Assembly (NCBI GenBank): GCA_017860275.1
Contig: JAFNAQ010000006.1
Location: 59,536 to 123,535 of the forward strand
From: Bacteroidota bacterium
GTDB lineage: Bacteria; Bacteroidota; Bacteroidia; Bacteroidales; P3
Length of the DNA stretch: 64,000 bases
Direction: 5' to 3'
The translations under genes and the position numbers were made by a program. Shown in pieces: positions 1 through 9,464 of the stretch (the first letter of the stretch is position 1; every line of letters starts with the position of its first letter). The notes beneath the pieces were generated by a model that searched no databases, was not told where the DNA came from, and worked only from the letters and a program-made list of their open reading frames with translations.

Positions 1-1
1 T

Positions 2-1330
2 CTAATAAATATATCTTCAATATCACGCAAGGCAGAGGTCGCAAAGACCACGGCTAATTCAGCAATGTTATGGATAGTTGTTTTATCCGTATTTAGTGCT
101 ATTGTGGCAATGGTTATGCTTGTCCGCTTTCCAAAGTCATTTACTCGTCCAATAAAAGAACTTACAGAGGGGATAATAAGTGTATCAAATCAAAATTACG
201 ATAGTCGATTAAATTTTGATAAAGATTCAGAATTTGGAGAAGTTGCTATTTCATTTAATAGTATGGCAGAACAAATAGCGACATTCAAAGAAAGTAGCCT
301 CACAAAAATAATAGCGACAAAACTTTATTTGGAATTAATAATTAACTCAATAGATGAACCAATAATTTGTTTAGATAATCAAAAAAATGTCTTATTCGTA
401 AATAATGAAGCTATAAAAATTTTAAATATTGATTATGATAAAATAATAAATCAGTCAGCTTTAGATATTAGTTTAAAGAATGATTTATTTCGTAGACTTA
501 TTAGAGAATTGGATTCAGATTTAGTAAAAGATGAACCTTTAAAAATATATTCAAATAATAAGGAAAGCTATTTCCAAGTACGATATGTAACAACAACTAA
601 TAATACAGGGACAGTAATCCTTTTATCAAATATTACCAAATACAAGGAATTAGATAATGCTAAAACAAATTTTATTTCAATTATTTCACACGAATTAAAG
701 ACTCCTGTTTCTGCAATAATGATGAGTCTAAAATTACTTGAAGATAAAAGAATAGGAGAAATGAATGAAGAACAATTGTCATTATCTAAAAGTATTCGTG
801 AAAATAGTGATAGATTATTGATAATAATTGGAGAATTATTAAAGATGACTCAGGTTGAAACGGGTAAACTTCAATTAAATCCTAAGGTAACAAAACCAAT
901 AGAATTAATAAATTATGCTGTAAATGCCACAAGAGTGTTGGCAGATAAATTTGGATGTAATATAGAAATAGAATATCCAGACAAATTACCAAAATTATTT
1001 GTTGATAGCGAAAAAATAGCATGGGTGGTAACGAACCTATTATCAAATGCAATACATTATTCCAACGAAAATGCACGAATAATTGTTGGAGCCCGACAAG
1101 TTGACAAAAATATAGAAATATATATTCAGGACTTTGGAAAAGGGATTGATTCAAGGTATCATCAGAGTATCTTTGATAGATATTTCCGTGTTCCAGGAAC
1201 AAAGGTAAAAGGTAGTGGGCTAGGACTTGCAATTTCTAAAGATTTTATTGAAGCACATGGAGGCACAATTAGGGTTGAAAGTGAAGTAGGCAAAGGAAGT
1301 AAATTTATTGCCTCATTAAGTATCCCATAA
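2..1330 (+). CDS. Sensor histidine kinase, 5'-truncated by the window edge
   Basis: Membrane sensor kinase that autophosphorylates on His and passes phosphate to a response regulator. The frame stays open from position 65 back to position 2, so the true start lies outside the window; 442 codons are visible. In order: a hydrophobic membrane segment (about residues 23-42 of the visible part), a HAMP-like linker starting at RPIKELTEG, a PAS-like sensor region, the HisKA dimerisation box with phospho-acceptor His in ISHELKTP, and a HATPase domain with N box NLLSNAIHYS, G1 box DFGKGI and G2 box GSGLGL. It is convergent with ygiQ with 3 bp between stops. No response regulator is adjacent; an orphan OmpR-type regulator lies at 9.5 kb, but pairing is speculation. 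The ligand is unknown. Confidence 0.93.
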   Translation, partial: LINISSISRKAEVAKTTANSAMLWIVVLSVFSAIVAMVMLVRFPKSFTRPIKELTEGIISVSNQNYDSRLNFDKDSEFGEVAISFNSMAEQIATFKESSLTKIIATKLYLELIINSIDEPIICLDNQKNVLFVNNEAIKILNIDYDKIINQSALDISLKNDLFRRLIRELDSDLVKDEPLKIYSNNKESYFQVRYVTTTNNTGTVILLSNITKYKELDNAKTNFISIISHELKTPVSAIMMSLKLLEDKRIGEMNEEQLSLSKSIRENSDRLLIIIGELLKMTQVETGKLQLNPKVTKPIELINYAVNATRVLADKFGCNIEIEYPDKLPKLFVDSEKIAWVVTNLLSNAIHYSNENARIIVGARQVDKNIEIYIQDFGKGIDSRYHQSIFDRYFRVPGTKVKGSGLGLAISKDFIEAHGGTIRVESEVGKGSKFIASLSIP

Positions 1331-1333
1331 CTT

Positions 1334-3103
1334 TTATTTTTTCCACCAGAAGAAGGCGGCGTTTTGTTTTTGTTTGTCTTCTTTGGTTTTGGCTGAGTAT
1401 ATCTTTTTTGCTTCGGAGTTCTTGGCTTTTGGGTTTAGGGATATTATATCGTAGCCTGTGTAATAGGTTTCGGTTGCAATGGTCATTGGAGTAGGGGTGA
1501 AGTCTTGAACCTGCTCTAGGCGGTAGCCTAATTCCTTTGTCTTTTGCGCAAGAAGCTGCATATCCTTTGTTGTGCAAGAAGGGTGTGAGGAGATAAAATA
1601 AGGTATTAGCTGCTGCTTTAGATTATATTTCTTATTAAGAGAATCAAACCACTTCTTTAATTCAACGAATTGTGAGAATGAAGGCTTACGCATCTGCTTA
1701 AGTACAGAATCTTCGGTATGCTCTGGCGCAACCTTTAGTCTTCCACTAACATGATGCTCAAAAAGAGTTTCAAAATATTCCTTGCAATGATTATTATCCT
1801 TCTTATCCTTGCTAAGAAGTGAAGGGATAAACATATCGTATCTAACACCACTGCCAATAAAAGCCTTCTTAATATAGGGAAGAGAGCGAACCTTTGAATA
1901 TAAATCGAGTAGAGGTTTATGATTATAGTTAAGGTTTGGACAAATTACTGGATAAATACACGAAGCCTTTGAACATTTCTGACATAAAGAAAGATCTTTA
2001 CCCTGCATCTTATACATATTTGCAGAAGGACCACCAAGGTCGGAAAGATACCCCTTGAAGTCATTCATCTTTGAGATAATCTCTACTTCTTTTAATATTG
2101 AGCCCTCTGTTCTTGAGATAATCTGTTTCCCTTGATGAGCAACGATTGTGCAGAAGGCACAGCCTCCAAAACAACCTCTATGAATATTTACAGAATGTTT
2201 AATCATCTCAAAGGCAGGAATAGCTCCACGCTTAATATATTTTGGATGAGGAGCTCTCTCGTAGGGTAACTCGTAGCTATTGTCTAAATCTTTTGTAGAG
2301 AAATTTGGGTCAAAAGGATTGATGATAACATATTTCTCTGAGTGCTTTTGTATAAGCCTTTCTCCGATAATCTTATTGGAAGTGTTCTCAATAATCTTAA
2401 TTGACCTTGCTTGGTTGAACTTATCTTCAAGACATTCCTCAAAGGAAGGAAGCTCGATTGTTGGGATATTTTCAAGCGGGCCTTTTATTTCTTTGGTTTT
2501 TGAAATAAAACCAGTCTGGTAAATATCGTTTATTTCGGAAATACTCTCTCCATTATTTAGTCTATTTGCTATTTCGACAATTGTTCTTTCACCCATTCCA
2601 TAGACAAGCATATCTGCCTTGCTATCTATAAGAATTGAGGGTTTTAGACTTTCTGACCAATAATCATAATGGACATTCCTTCTCATGCTAGCCTCAATAC
2701 CTCCAATAATTACTGGAGTATCGGGATAAATCTCTTTAAGAATTTGTGAATAAATTGTTGTTGCATAGTCGGGACGAAAGCCAGCCTCAGCCCCTGGAGT
2801 ATATGCATCGTCGGAGCGAAGACGCTTGGAGGCAGTATAATGATTGACCATTGAATCCATGCAACCAGAACTAATTCCAAAGAACAGTCTTGGCTTGCCT
2901 AGTTTCTTGAAGTCTCTAAGGTCATCACGCCAATTTGGCTGAGCAAGAATTGCAACACGATAACCTTGCGCCTCTAATGTTCTTGCAATAACAGCGTGAC
3001 CAAAACCAGGATGGTCAACATAGGCATCACCACTAACAATGATAACATCTACGTAGTCCCATCCTCTTTGATCAATCTCTTTTTTTGTTATGGGTAAAAA
3101 CAA
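1334..3103 (-). CDS. ygiQ: YgiQ family radical SAM protein
   Basis: Radical SAM enzyme of the YgiQ family, substrate unknown. The 589-residue length fits the family. The N-terminal region has the family stretches SGDAYVDHPGFGHAVIAR and PRLFFGISSGCMDSMVN; the radical SAM cluster motif CxxxCxxC is in RGCFGGCAFCTI near residue 320. The start is TTG at 3103: the codon just upstream in the same frame is the TAA stop of hutH, so no earlier start is possible, and FLPITKKEIDQRGWD matches the usual N-terminus of the family. It abuts hutH without a spacer, so translation is probably coupled. The lysine-rich C-terminus is typical of the family. Confidence 0.93.
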   Translation of the reverse strand: MFLPITKKEIDQRGWDYVDVIIVSGDAYVDHPGFGHAVIARTLEAQGYRVAILAQPNWRDDLRDFKKLGKPRLFFGISSGCMDSMVNHYTASKRLRSDDAYTPGAEAGFRPDYATTIYSQILKEIYPDTPVIIGGIEASMRRNVHYDYWSESLKPSILIDSKADMLVYGMGERTIVEIANRLNNGESISEINDIYQTGFISKTKEIKGPLENIPTIELPSFEECLEDKFNQARSIKIIENTSNKIIGERLIQKHSEKYVIINPFDPNFSTKDLDNSYELPYERAPHPKYIKRGAIPAFEMIKHSVNIHRGCFGGCAFCTIVAHQGKQIISRTEGSILKEVEIISKMNDFKGYLSDLGGPSANMYKMQGKDLSLCQKCSKASCIYPVICPNLNYNHKPLLDLYSKVRSLPYIKKAFIGSGVRYDMFIPSLLSKDKKDNNHCKEYFETLFEHHVSGRLKVAPEHTEDSVLKQMRKPSFSQFVELKKWFDSLNKKYNLKQQLIPYFISSHPSCTTKDMQLLAQKTKELGYRLEQVQDFTPTPMTIATETYYTGYDIISLNPKAKNSEAKKIYSAKTKEDKQKQNAAFFWWKK

Positions 3104-4606
3104 TTATAACTCGATATTATATTTTTGTAAAAAGTCTACGGATTTATGCATAAGAGTGAACATAATCTCATCATCACCCACGAAGTTTACATCCTTTCTA
3201 AAATCTTGAACGAATTTCTCAATAATTGGAGAAGATTTTAAACCAGTCTTTTCTTTTCTAAAGTCAAAGGCTTGAGCAGCATTGAATAACTCAATTGCAA
3301 GAACTCTTTCTGTGTTATTTATTACACGATAAAGCTTTGTAGCAGCATTTGAACCAAAAGAAACATGGTCTTCTTGTCCTTGTGATGAATCTATTGTGTC
3401 AACAGAAGCAGGAGTACATAATTGTTTTGATTGAGAAACAATAGATGCTTGAGTATATTGAGGAATCATAAAACCTGAATTCAATCCTGGGTTTGCAACA
3501 AGGAATGAAGGTAGATCTCTCTTGCCTGCAATTAATTGATATGTTCTTCTTTCAGAAATTGAACCAAGCTCAGCAACGGCAATTGCTAAAAAGTCTAGGT
3601 TAATAGCCAAAGGTTGTCCGTGGAAATTACCAGCAGAAATCACCATGTCTAAATCAGGAAAAACTGTTGGATTATCTGTTGCAGAGTTTATCTCTGTTGT
3701 AACAACTGATGCAACCCAATTAATTGCATCCTTTGAAGCACCATGAACTTGAGGCACACAACGGAAAGAATATGGGTCTTGAACATGAGCCTTATATTGT
3801 TTAATTATTTCGCTACCATCTAGTAATTCTCTTAATCTTCTAGCTGTTTCAATTTGCCCAGCATGAGGTCTAACTTGATGAACTGCATCGGTAAAAGGTT
3901 CTGGTCTTCCATCATATCCTTCTAAAGATACTGTCATAATCATATCAGCAAGGTCAGAAAGTTTGTTTGCTTTAAGAACAGACCAAACAGAATAAGAAAC
4001 CATAAATTGAGTACCATTCAAGAGGGCTAATCCTTCTTTTGATTGAAGCTCAATTGCGCTCCATCCAAACTTTTCATTAACCTTGGAAGCAGGCATCTTT
4101 TCACCTTTATAATATACTTCTCCAAGATTTAATAGAGGAAGACACATATGTGCAAGTGGAGCTAAGTCTCCAGAAGCTCCAAGAGAGCCTTGTTGGTAAA
4201 CAACAGGGTAAACTCCTTCGTTATAGAAATCTATTAAACGATTTATTGTAACAAGTTGAACACCAGAGTTACCATAAGAAAGAGATTGTATCTTAGTTAA
4301 AAGCATTATCTTTACTATTTCGCAAGGTACTTCTTCGCCCATTCCACATGCGTGGCTCATTACTAGGTTCTTTTGTAATTGAGATAATTGTTCTCTCGAA
4401 ACAGATATATTACATAGTGAACCGAATCCAGTAGTTATTCCGTAAATTGGTTCTTTTTGATTTTCCATTTTCTTGTCAAGGTATTCTCTACACTTAACAA
4501 CACGATTCTTTGCATCTTCGGATAACTCGAGCTTTGTATCGCTATTTAATATTTTTGCTACTTGTTTTAATGTAAGTTTTTCAGCACTTATTTGATGTAT
4601 GCTCAT
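3104..4606 (-). CDS. hutH: Histidine ammonia-lyase
   Basis: Converts L-histidine to urocanate and ammonia, the first step of histidine degradation, in the cytosol. The 500-residue length is normal. The internal Ala-Ser-Gly that cyclises into the MIO prosthetic group is in GSLGASGDLAPLAH (about residue 145), and other conserved stretches (GITTGFGSLCN, the Q-Q-Y-like PQYTQAS, SSQGQEDHVSFG) are intact. The ATG start at 4606 lies 33 bp downstream of a minus-strand TATCTTTG promoter element. It is followed directly by ygiQ. No hutU, hutI or ftcD is adjacent, so the rest of the pathway is elsewhere or absent. A tyrosine or phenylalanine ammonia-lyase is less likely from overall resemblance, but substrate is not proven. 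Confidence 0.94.
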   Translation of the reverse strand: MSIHQISAEKLTLKQVAKILNSDTKLELSEDAKNRVVKCREYLDKKMENQKEPIYGITTGFGSLCNISVSREQLSQLQKNLVMSHACGMGEEVPCEIVKIMLLTKIQSLSYGNSGVQLVTINRLIDFYNEGVYPVVYQQGSLGASGDLAPLAHMCLPLLNLGEVYYKGEKMPASKVNEKFGWSAIELQSKEGLALLNGTQFMVSYSVWSVLKANKLSDLADMIMTVSLEGYDGRPEPFTDAVHQVRPHAGQIETARRLRELLDGSEIIKQYKAHVQDPYSFRCVPQVHGASKDAINWVASVVTTEINSATDNPTVFPDLDMVISAGNFHGQPLAINLDFLAIAVAELGSISERRTYQLIAGKRDLPSFLVANPGLNSGFMIPQYTQASIVSQSKQLCTPASVDTIDSSQGQEDHVSFGSNAATKLYRVINNTERVLAIELFNAAQAFDFRKEKTGLKSSPIIEKFVQDFRKDVNFVGDDEIMFTLMHKSVDFLQKYNIEL

Positions 4607-4645
4607 AATATATAATTGTTTATTTGTTTATTTTAAAATGGGTGG

Positions 4646-4653
4646 CAAAGATA
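4646..4653 (-). promoter_or_regulatory. Predicted -7 promoter element for hutH-ygiQ
   Basis: The minus strand reads TATCTTTG, an exact match to the Bacteroidetes -7 consensus TAnnTTTG, 40 bp upstream of the hutH ATG. No clear -33 TTTG at 19-21 bp was found. It implies hutH-ygiQ can be transcribed apart from ruvB. Confidence 0.5.
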
Positions 4654-4657
4654 TGAA

Positions 4658-5689
4658 TTATTCTCCAAATAGTTCTGCCATACCTTGTTTGAAATATTTT
4701 TTGCCAAGGTGTTGATATGCAAGTGGAGTTGCTTCTCTTCCTCTTGAAGTGCGCATAAGGAATCCTTCTTGAATAAGGAATGGTTCATATACCTCTTCAA
4801 TAGTTCCAGCGTCTTCTCCAACTGCTGTTGCAATCGTTGTTATTCCAACAGGCCCACCTTTAAATTTATCGATAATTGCACTTAATATTCTATTATCCAT
4901 TTCGTCCAAACCATTTTTATCTACATTCAAAGCCTTTAAGGCCATTTGTGCAATATCAATAGTTATTTTTCCATCTCCCTTTATTTGTGCAAAATCTCTT
5001 ACTCTTCTTAAGAGTAGGTTTGCAATACGAGGAGTACCACGACTCCTTCTTGCAATTTCGAAAGATGCATCTTCATTTATTGGTGTATCAAGAATAGAAG
5101 CCGATCTTTCAACTATACTCTTTAGTGTTTCGTGATTATAATATTGAAGGCGACAAGTTATCCCAAAACGAGAACGAAGAGGTGCAGTTAATAATCCAGA
5201 GCGTGTTGTTGCACCAATAAGTGTGAATGGATTTAATGCAATTTGAACACTTCTTGCATTGGGACCAGACTCAATAAGAATATCTATCTTATAATCTTCC
5301 ATTGCAGAATAAAGATATTCTTCAACAACAGGACTAAGGCGATGTATTTCGTCAATAAATAATACGTCGTTTTCATCTAGATTTGTAAGTATTCCTGCAA
5401 GTTCTCCAGGTTTGTCAAGAACAGGACCAGAGGTGAGTTTTAGATTTACTCCCAACTCATTTGAGATAATATGAGATAGTGTTGTTTTGCCAAGTCCAGG
5501 AGGTCCATGAAGTAAAACATGGTCAAGGCTTTCTTCTCTTTCTTTTGCAGCCTGAACAAAGATCTTAAGATTCTCAATTATTTGGGGTTGACCAGCAAAA
5601 CTATCAAACTCGCTAGGGCGTAGAGCTCTCTCAAAGTCTTTTTCTTTGTTAGTTAAGCGAGAAGAATTAGGATCTAAATTTTCATTCAT
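4658..5689 (-). CDS. ruvB: Holliday junction branch migration helicase RuvB
   Basis: AAA+ hexameric motor of the RuvABC complex that drives branch migration of Holliday junctions. At 343 residues it has normal length. Walker A is GPPGLGKTT (about residue 62), Walker B contains DEIH, sensor 1 lies around LIGATTRSG, the arginine-finger region is [14 protein letters not shown], and the C-terminal winged helix includes [17 protein letters not shown]. The ATG at 5689 gives the usual short acidic or polar N-terminus before [11 protein letters not shown]. ruvA and ruvC are not nearby. It ends 51 bp before the hutH start and is divergent from the stress protein gene. Confidence 0.97.
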   Translation of the reverse strand: MNENLDPNSSRLTNKEKDFERALRPSEFDSFAGQPQIIENLKIFVQAAKEREESLDHVLLHGPPGLGKTTLSHIISNELGVNLKLTSGPVLDKPGELAGILTNLDENDVLFIDEIHRLSPVVEEYLYSAMEDYKIDILIESGPNARSVQIALNPFTLIGATTRSGLLTAPLRSRFGITCRLQYYNHETLKSIVERSASILDTPINEDASFEIARRSRGTPRIANLLLRRVRDFAQIKGDGKITIDIAQMALKALNVDKNGLDEMDNRILSAIIDKFKGGPVGITTIATAVGEDAGTIEEVYEPFLIQEGFLMRTSRGREATPLAYQHLGKKYFKQGMAELFGE

Positions 5690-5709
5690 AAATTATATTT
5701 TAGCAAATA

Positions 5710-5741
5710 TTTGGCTTTAATAAATTTATTGTTTACATTTG
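5710..5741 (+). promoter_or_regulatory. Predicted promoter for the universal stress protein gene
   Basis: TTTG at 5710-5713 and TACATTTG at 5734-5741 are separated by 20 bp, matching the Bacteroidetes -33/-7 consensus (TTTG, 19-21 bp, TAnnTTTG). The expected transcript start, near 5747, leaves a leader of about 105 nt before the ATG at 5853. Confidence 0.65.
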
Positions 5742-5852
5742 CCAAGAATATCTGTTTTATTCCTTGAATATAAAAAATATTCACTGCAAAATTACTAATA
5801 TTAAACTATAAACTAATATAATTTGTTATATAAATAAAAACATATTTGTATT

Positions 5853-6674
5853 ATGATGTCAGAAATAATAGTTGGAATAGATTTTTCTAACGCTTCATTA
5901 ACAGCCTTACGTCTTGCGATAGACGTTGCAAACAGAACAGGAGCCGATATTTTATTAGCTTGGGTTCAAACAAAGGATATAGAAAGAGAGGATGCAGAAA
6001 AAGCATTGAATAAGATTGTAAAAGAATACACTCCCAAATTAAATGGTAAGGATTTTTCTTATACTATTTGTGAAGGAAGAGTATATCAAGCTTTATCTCT
6101 ACTTGCAAAGAAAGAAAACCCAGATTTAATAGTTATTGGGGCGCATGGAGACGGAGGATTCGATGAAAAGTATGCAGGTCAAAATGCATATAAAATATCT
6201 GCCGAAATTAATTTCCCTGTTCTAACAGTTAGAGAAACATTTGATTTTGATAAGCCTTTGGAAAGAATAGTTCTCCCAATTGATTCATCAAGAGATACTC
6301 GTCAAAAGGTGCCTTGGACTATTGAGTTTGCAAAGATGTTTCCTCAATCAACAATTTGTGTATTGGGAGTTCAAACAACTCATGTTAAAACAGTTAGAGA
6401 AGAGGTTATAGGTTATGTTAAGAGTGTTGAATCATTCTTGAAAGAACATAAAATGCCTTATACTACAGAGTATGTGGATTCGGAAAATGTAACCCTCTCT
6501 ACAATTGATTATGCAAAGAAGATTAAGGCCGATGTTATTATTATTATGACTGAGCAAGAAAAAACTATTTCAAACTTTTTCTTCTTAGGCACTTATGCTC
6601 AACAAATGCTTAATCTTTCTCCATTTCCAGTATTAACTGTCCCTACAATTCAATTGCACGGAGCAGCAAGATAA
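5853..6674 (+). CDS. Tandem-domain universal stress protein
   Basis: Cytosolic stress-associated nucleotide-binding fold protein; exact role in this group is unknown. The 273 residues comprise two UspA-like halves: the first begins IIVGIDFSNASLTALRLAIDV and ends near LTVRET (about residue 128), with a glycine-rich VIGAHGDGGF segment; the second begins RIVLPIDSSRDTRQKVPW and ends with FLGTYAQQMLNLSPFPVLTV. The second half lacks a clean ATP-loop pattern, which may mean it is structural. Translation starts at ATG 5853, or at the second ATG 5856; the sequence does not decide. The SPOR-protein gene follows after 7 bp, so the two are probably co-transcribed. Confidence 0.88.
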   Translation: MMSEIIVGIDFSNASLTALRLAIDVANRTGADILLAWVQTKDIEREDAEKALNKIVKEYTPKLNGKDFSYTICEGRVYQALSLLAKKENPDLIVIGAHGDGGFDEKYAGQNAYKISAEINFPVLTVRETFDFDKPLERIVLPIDSSRDTRQKVPWTIEFAKMFPQSTICVLGVQTTHVKTVREEVIGYVKSVESFLKEHKMPYTTEYVDSENVTLSTIDYAKKIKADVIIIMTEQEKTISNFFFLGTYAQQMLNLSPFPVLTVPTIQLHGAAR

Positions 6675-6681
6675 TTTTTAA

Positions 6682-7134
6682 ATGAAAAAGATATTATTAT
6701 TACTTTCTATATTCTTTATAGGAGTTTGTAAGGTTGATGCTCAAATAGAGGTAATCGCAGATGGAAGATTACAAACTATTATTGAACAGCATATCACTTA
6801 CAACGAAATAGCTCGTACCGTTCCTGGTTATAGGATTAGGGTGGGCGTTTTCACTGGAGCAGGATCTAAACAAAAGGCCTTTGATTTAAGAGATGAATTA
6901 ATTAGTAATTTTCCAAATGTTAGGTCTTATGTTTTCTTTGATGAACCTAATTTCACAGTTAAATGTGGAGATTATCTTACAAAATTAGATGCATTCTCTT
7001 TCTTTAATAAGATAAAAGGAGCCTATTCTTCAGCCACTCTTATTCGTGATTATATTAATTTCCCCGTTATTTCAAACGACGATTTGGTATTACCAGAGTA
7101 TTATGAAGAAGGTGATGATTCTGAAACGGAATAG
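6682..7134 (+). CDS. Secreted SPOR-domain-like protein
   Basis: Small exported protein of 150 residues. An N-terminal signal peptide (MKKILLLLSIFFIGVCKVDA) would be cleaved near residue 20. The rest resembles a SPOR domain, the fold that binds denuded glycan strands of peptidoglycan: YRIRVGVF near residue 48, then a helix rich in K/A/F, then VRSYVFFDEPNFTVKCGDY and a final helix. A pattern of two strand-helix-strand units is visible. The acidic C-terminus (EEGDDSETE) is not part of the domain. It lies between a stress protein and an M20 peptidase, an arrangement that gives no further functional hint. Role in envelope or cell-division biology is inference. Confidence 0.72.
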   Translation: MKKILLLLSIFFIGVCKVDAQIEVIADGRLQTIIEQHITYNEIARTVPGYRIRVGVFTGAGSKQKAFDLRDELISNFPNVRSYVFFDEPNFTVKCGDYLTKLDAFSFFNKIKGAYSSATLIRDYINFPVISNDDLVLPEYYEEGDDSETE

Positions 7135-7177
7135 ATAAAATAAAAGCTAAATACTAAAAAATAAATAAAACAAAAAA

Positions 7178-8542
7178 ATGGAAACTATAAAAAATTATAT
7201 CCAAGATAACAAAGATAGGTTTTTGGATGAATTGTTTGGATTAATACGTATCCCATCAATTTCATCCATTGAGGCTCATAAACCAGATATGGTAAGATGT
7301 GCTGAATATTGGAAACAATTAATACTCCAAGCTGGAGCAGATAAATGTGAGATTATGCCAACAGGAGGTAATTCTGTTGTTTACGCAGAAAAGATTATAG
7401 ACCCTTCTTTAAAAACAGTTATGATTTATGGCCATTATGATGTAATGCCTGTTGATCCAATTGATTTATGGAAATCTCAACCTTTCGAACCAGAAATTAG
7501 AGATGGTAAGATTTGGGCAAGAGGTGCTGACGATGATAAGGGACAAGCCTTTATGCATGCAAAAGCATTTGAATATATGGTTAAGACTAATCAACTGCCT
7601 TGTAATGTTAAGTTTATGTTAGAAGGAGAAGAAGAAATTGGTTCACCATCATTATATAAATTCTGTGAAGATAATAAAGAACTATTAAAGGCTGACATAA
7701 TACTAGTATCAGATACAGGTATGATTGCTGAAGATGTACCTTCAATAACAACAGGCTTAAGAGGATTAGGATATGTTGAAGTGAAGGTTACTGGTCCATG
7801 TAGAGATCTACATTCTGGTCTTTATGGTGGAGCTGTTGCTAACCCAATTAATATCCTTTGTCAAATGATATCTAAATTGGCAGATGAAAATAATCATGTA
7901 ACTGTTCCTGACTTTTACAAGGAAGTAGTTGTTGTTTCTCAAGAGGAAAGAGAATTGATGGCTCAAGCACCATTTGATGAGGAAAATTACAAAAAAGAAC
8001 TTGATATAGTGGAACTTCATGGCGAAAAAGGATATTCTACAATAGAAAGAGTAGGAATTCGCCCATGTTTAGATGTTTGTGGTATTTGGGGAGGTTATAC
8101 TGGAGAAGGAGCAAAGACTGTTATTCCTTCAACAGCTCATGCAAAGATATCTTTCCGTTTGGTACCTGACCAAGATTTCGAAGTAATTACAGAACGTTTC
8201 TGTAAATATTTTGAAAGCCTTGCACCTAAATCTGTAAAGGTAGAGGTAACACCACTACACGGAGGTTATGCTTACGTTTCTCCTATTGATATGCCAGCAT
8301 ATATTGCGGCAGATAAAGCATACGAAAAGACATACGGAAAACGTCCAGTTCCAACACGTTCTGGTGGTTCAATTCCAATTATTGCAGGTTTCGAAAGAAT
8401 ACTTGGAATAAAATCAATACTAATGGGATTTGGTTTGGGAACGGATGCAATACATTCTCCAAATGAAAACTATCCTTTACATCAATTCTTTAAAGGAATA
8501 GAAACAATTCCATCTTTCTACGAAGAGTTTGCAAAAATGTAA
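7178..8542 (+). CDS. M20 family dipeptidase
   Basis: Zinc-dependent cytosolic peptidase of the M20 (CNDP/PepV-like) group, cleaving dipeptides or short peptides. It has 454 residues. Metal-ligand motifs are in order: MIYGHYDVMPVD (His, Asp), GADDDKGQ (bridging Asp and general-base region), EGEEEIGS (Glu-Glu), VSDTGM, and a late His in AIHSPNENYP. The lid/dimerisation domain lies around residues 200-370 with the DLHSGLYGGAV segment typical of the CNDP group. The ATG at 7178 follows a 43-bp AT-rich spacer. A long stem-loop follows the stop. Substrate preference cannot be read from sequence. Confidence 0.92.
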   Translation: METIKNYIQDNKDRFLDELFGLIRIPSISSIEAHKPDMVRCAEYWKQLILQAGADKCEIMPTGGNSVVYAEKIIDPSLKTVMIYGHYDVMPVDPIDLWKSQPFEPEIRDGKIWARGADDDKGQAFMHAKAFEYMVKTNQLPCNVKFMLEGEEEIGSPSLYKFCEDNKELLKADIILVSDTGMIAEDVPSITTGLRGLGYVEVKVTGPCRDLHSGLYGGAVANPINILCQMISKLADENNHVTVPDFYKEVVVVSQEERELMAQAPFDEENYKKELDIVELHGEKGYSTIERVGIRPCLDVCGIWGGYTGEGAKTVIPSTAHAKISFRLVPDQDFEVITERFCKYFESLAPKSVKVEVTPLHGGYAYVSPIDMPAYIAADKAYEKTYGKRPVPTRSGGSIPIIAGFERILGIKSILMGFGLGTDAIHSPNENYPLHQFFKGIETIPSFYEEFAKM

Positions 8543-8547
8543 ATATA

Positions 8548-8577
8548 TTAAGGGGTTAAAAATAATTAGCCCCTTAA
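8548..8577. terminator. Bidirectional stem-loop between convergent genes
   Basis: Arms 8548-8559 and 8566-8577 form a 12-bp stem (TTAAGGGGTTAA with TTAGCCCCTTAA, one G-T pair) around a 6-nt loop. It sits between the stops of the M20 peptidase and the minus-strand gene ending at 8578, flanked by A/T-rich DNA on both sides, so it can end transcripts from either direction. Confidence 0.75.
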
Positions 8578-9384
8578 TTATTTCTGTAAATATTGTTCTA
8601 TATCTTTTTTTAGTATATTGAGAGCCGATTCAATATCGTAATTCTGTGGTTTAAGAATTGATGGATCGGAATCATCGTCCTCTAAAATTATTACAGTCTC
8701 TTCAATTTCGCGATATGTATTATTTTCATTTTCAATATCATTCAGATTGAGTGTAGACATTATTTTAGATGATAATTTTAGATTTGAATGAATTCTTTCT
8801 TGAGCTCTTCTAAGTAATTCGCTAGAAACAAAAGTCTTATATATACATAATGCAGGTTTGAAGTCTATTGATGGATATTGATCACATATTATTATACCCT
8901 TTTCTGTATAAGTGTATCTATACTTTTTTTTCCTAAATGAATATTCAGAACTTGCCTTATCTGTATCCTTCTCAGTTTTTAAAAAATCAATAATCAACTC
9001 TACTCCAGTTTTCTCTACCTTACACCTTTGTCTATATCTCGAAAATAGATGAGGAATATATATTATAATTCCATTTTGTATTTGAGCATCAGTATGATTA
9101 TTTATATATTTAACAAATTTAAAAGCATGCCAAGCTTTTTTGTAAAGAAAAATGAAAATTAAATCAAATGTCGCAGTATGTTTGTTACTCTGGAATCCAT
9201 ATGGTAATATATATAAATTGTTCTCATATTGAAAATGAGGGAGAAATATCTTTTCGCCTTTTTGAGAATTTAAAAGCTGATTTTTATATTTCTTAATCCA
9301 GCCATATCTACGATCAATTATTTTTGTCTCTACTTTTCTAAAGTAATTGTAAATATCATAATAATCCATTGAATCTACTACCAT
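8578..9384 (-). CDS. Hypothetical protein, 268 aa
   Basis: I do not recognise this protein. It is 268 residues, rich in Tyr, Lys and Ile, with no signal peptide and no convincing membrane helix apart from a hydrophobic patch (TFDLIFIFLYKKAWHAFKF, about residues 72-90). A segment YIPHLFSRYRQRCKVEKTGVE suggests a nucleic-acid or peptidase-associated fold but no motif is diagnostic. The C-terminal third is acidic (about 215-245, with EDDDSD), followed by an amphipathic helix. Start may be ATG 9384 or the ATG at 9369 (MDYYDIYN). It lies 80 bp downstream of the response regulator, with a terminator between them, so it is probably separately transcribed. Confidence 0.7.
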   Translation of the reverse strand: MVVDSMDYYDIYNYFRKVETKIIDRRYGWIKKYKNQLLNSQKGEKIFLPHFQYENNLYILPYGFQSNKHTATFDLIFIFLYKKAWHAFKFVKYINNHTDAQIQNGIIIYIPHLFSRYRQRCKVEKTGVELIIDFLKTEKDTDKASSEYSFRKKKYRYTYTEKGIIICDQYPSIDFKPALCIYKTFVSSELLRRAQERIHSNLKLSSKIMSTLNLNDIENENNTYREIEETVIILEDDDSDPSILKPQNYDIESALNILKKDIEQYLQK

Positions 9385-9410
9385 AATATTCTCAGTTTTG
9401 AATTAAAAAT

Positions 9411-9439
9411 AAAGGCCATTTCAAAGAGAAATAGCCTTT
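9411..9439 (-). terminator. Rho-independent terminator of the response regulator gene
   Basis: Arms 9411-9422 and 9428-9439 (AAAGGC..ATTTC with GAAAT..GCCTTT, one internal mismatch, loop AAAGA) form a stem followed on the minus strand by TTTATTTTTAATT, a U-rich tract. It lies 26 bp past the stop of the regulator gene. Confidence 0.75.
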
Positions 9440-9464
9440 AATAGAATATTAATTTCCTAAACTA

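Noticed and set aside
4633..4833. 66-codon minus-strand frame
   Set aside because: It is an alternative frame inside ruvB with no independent support.
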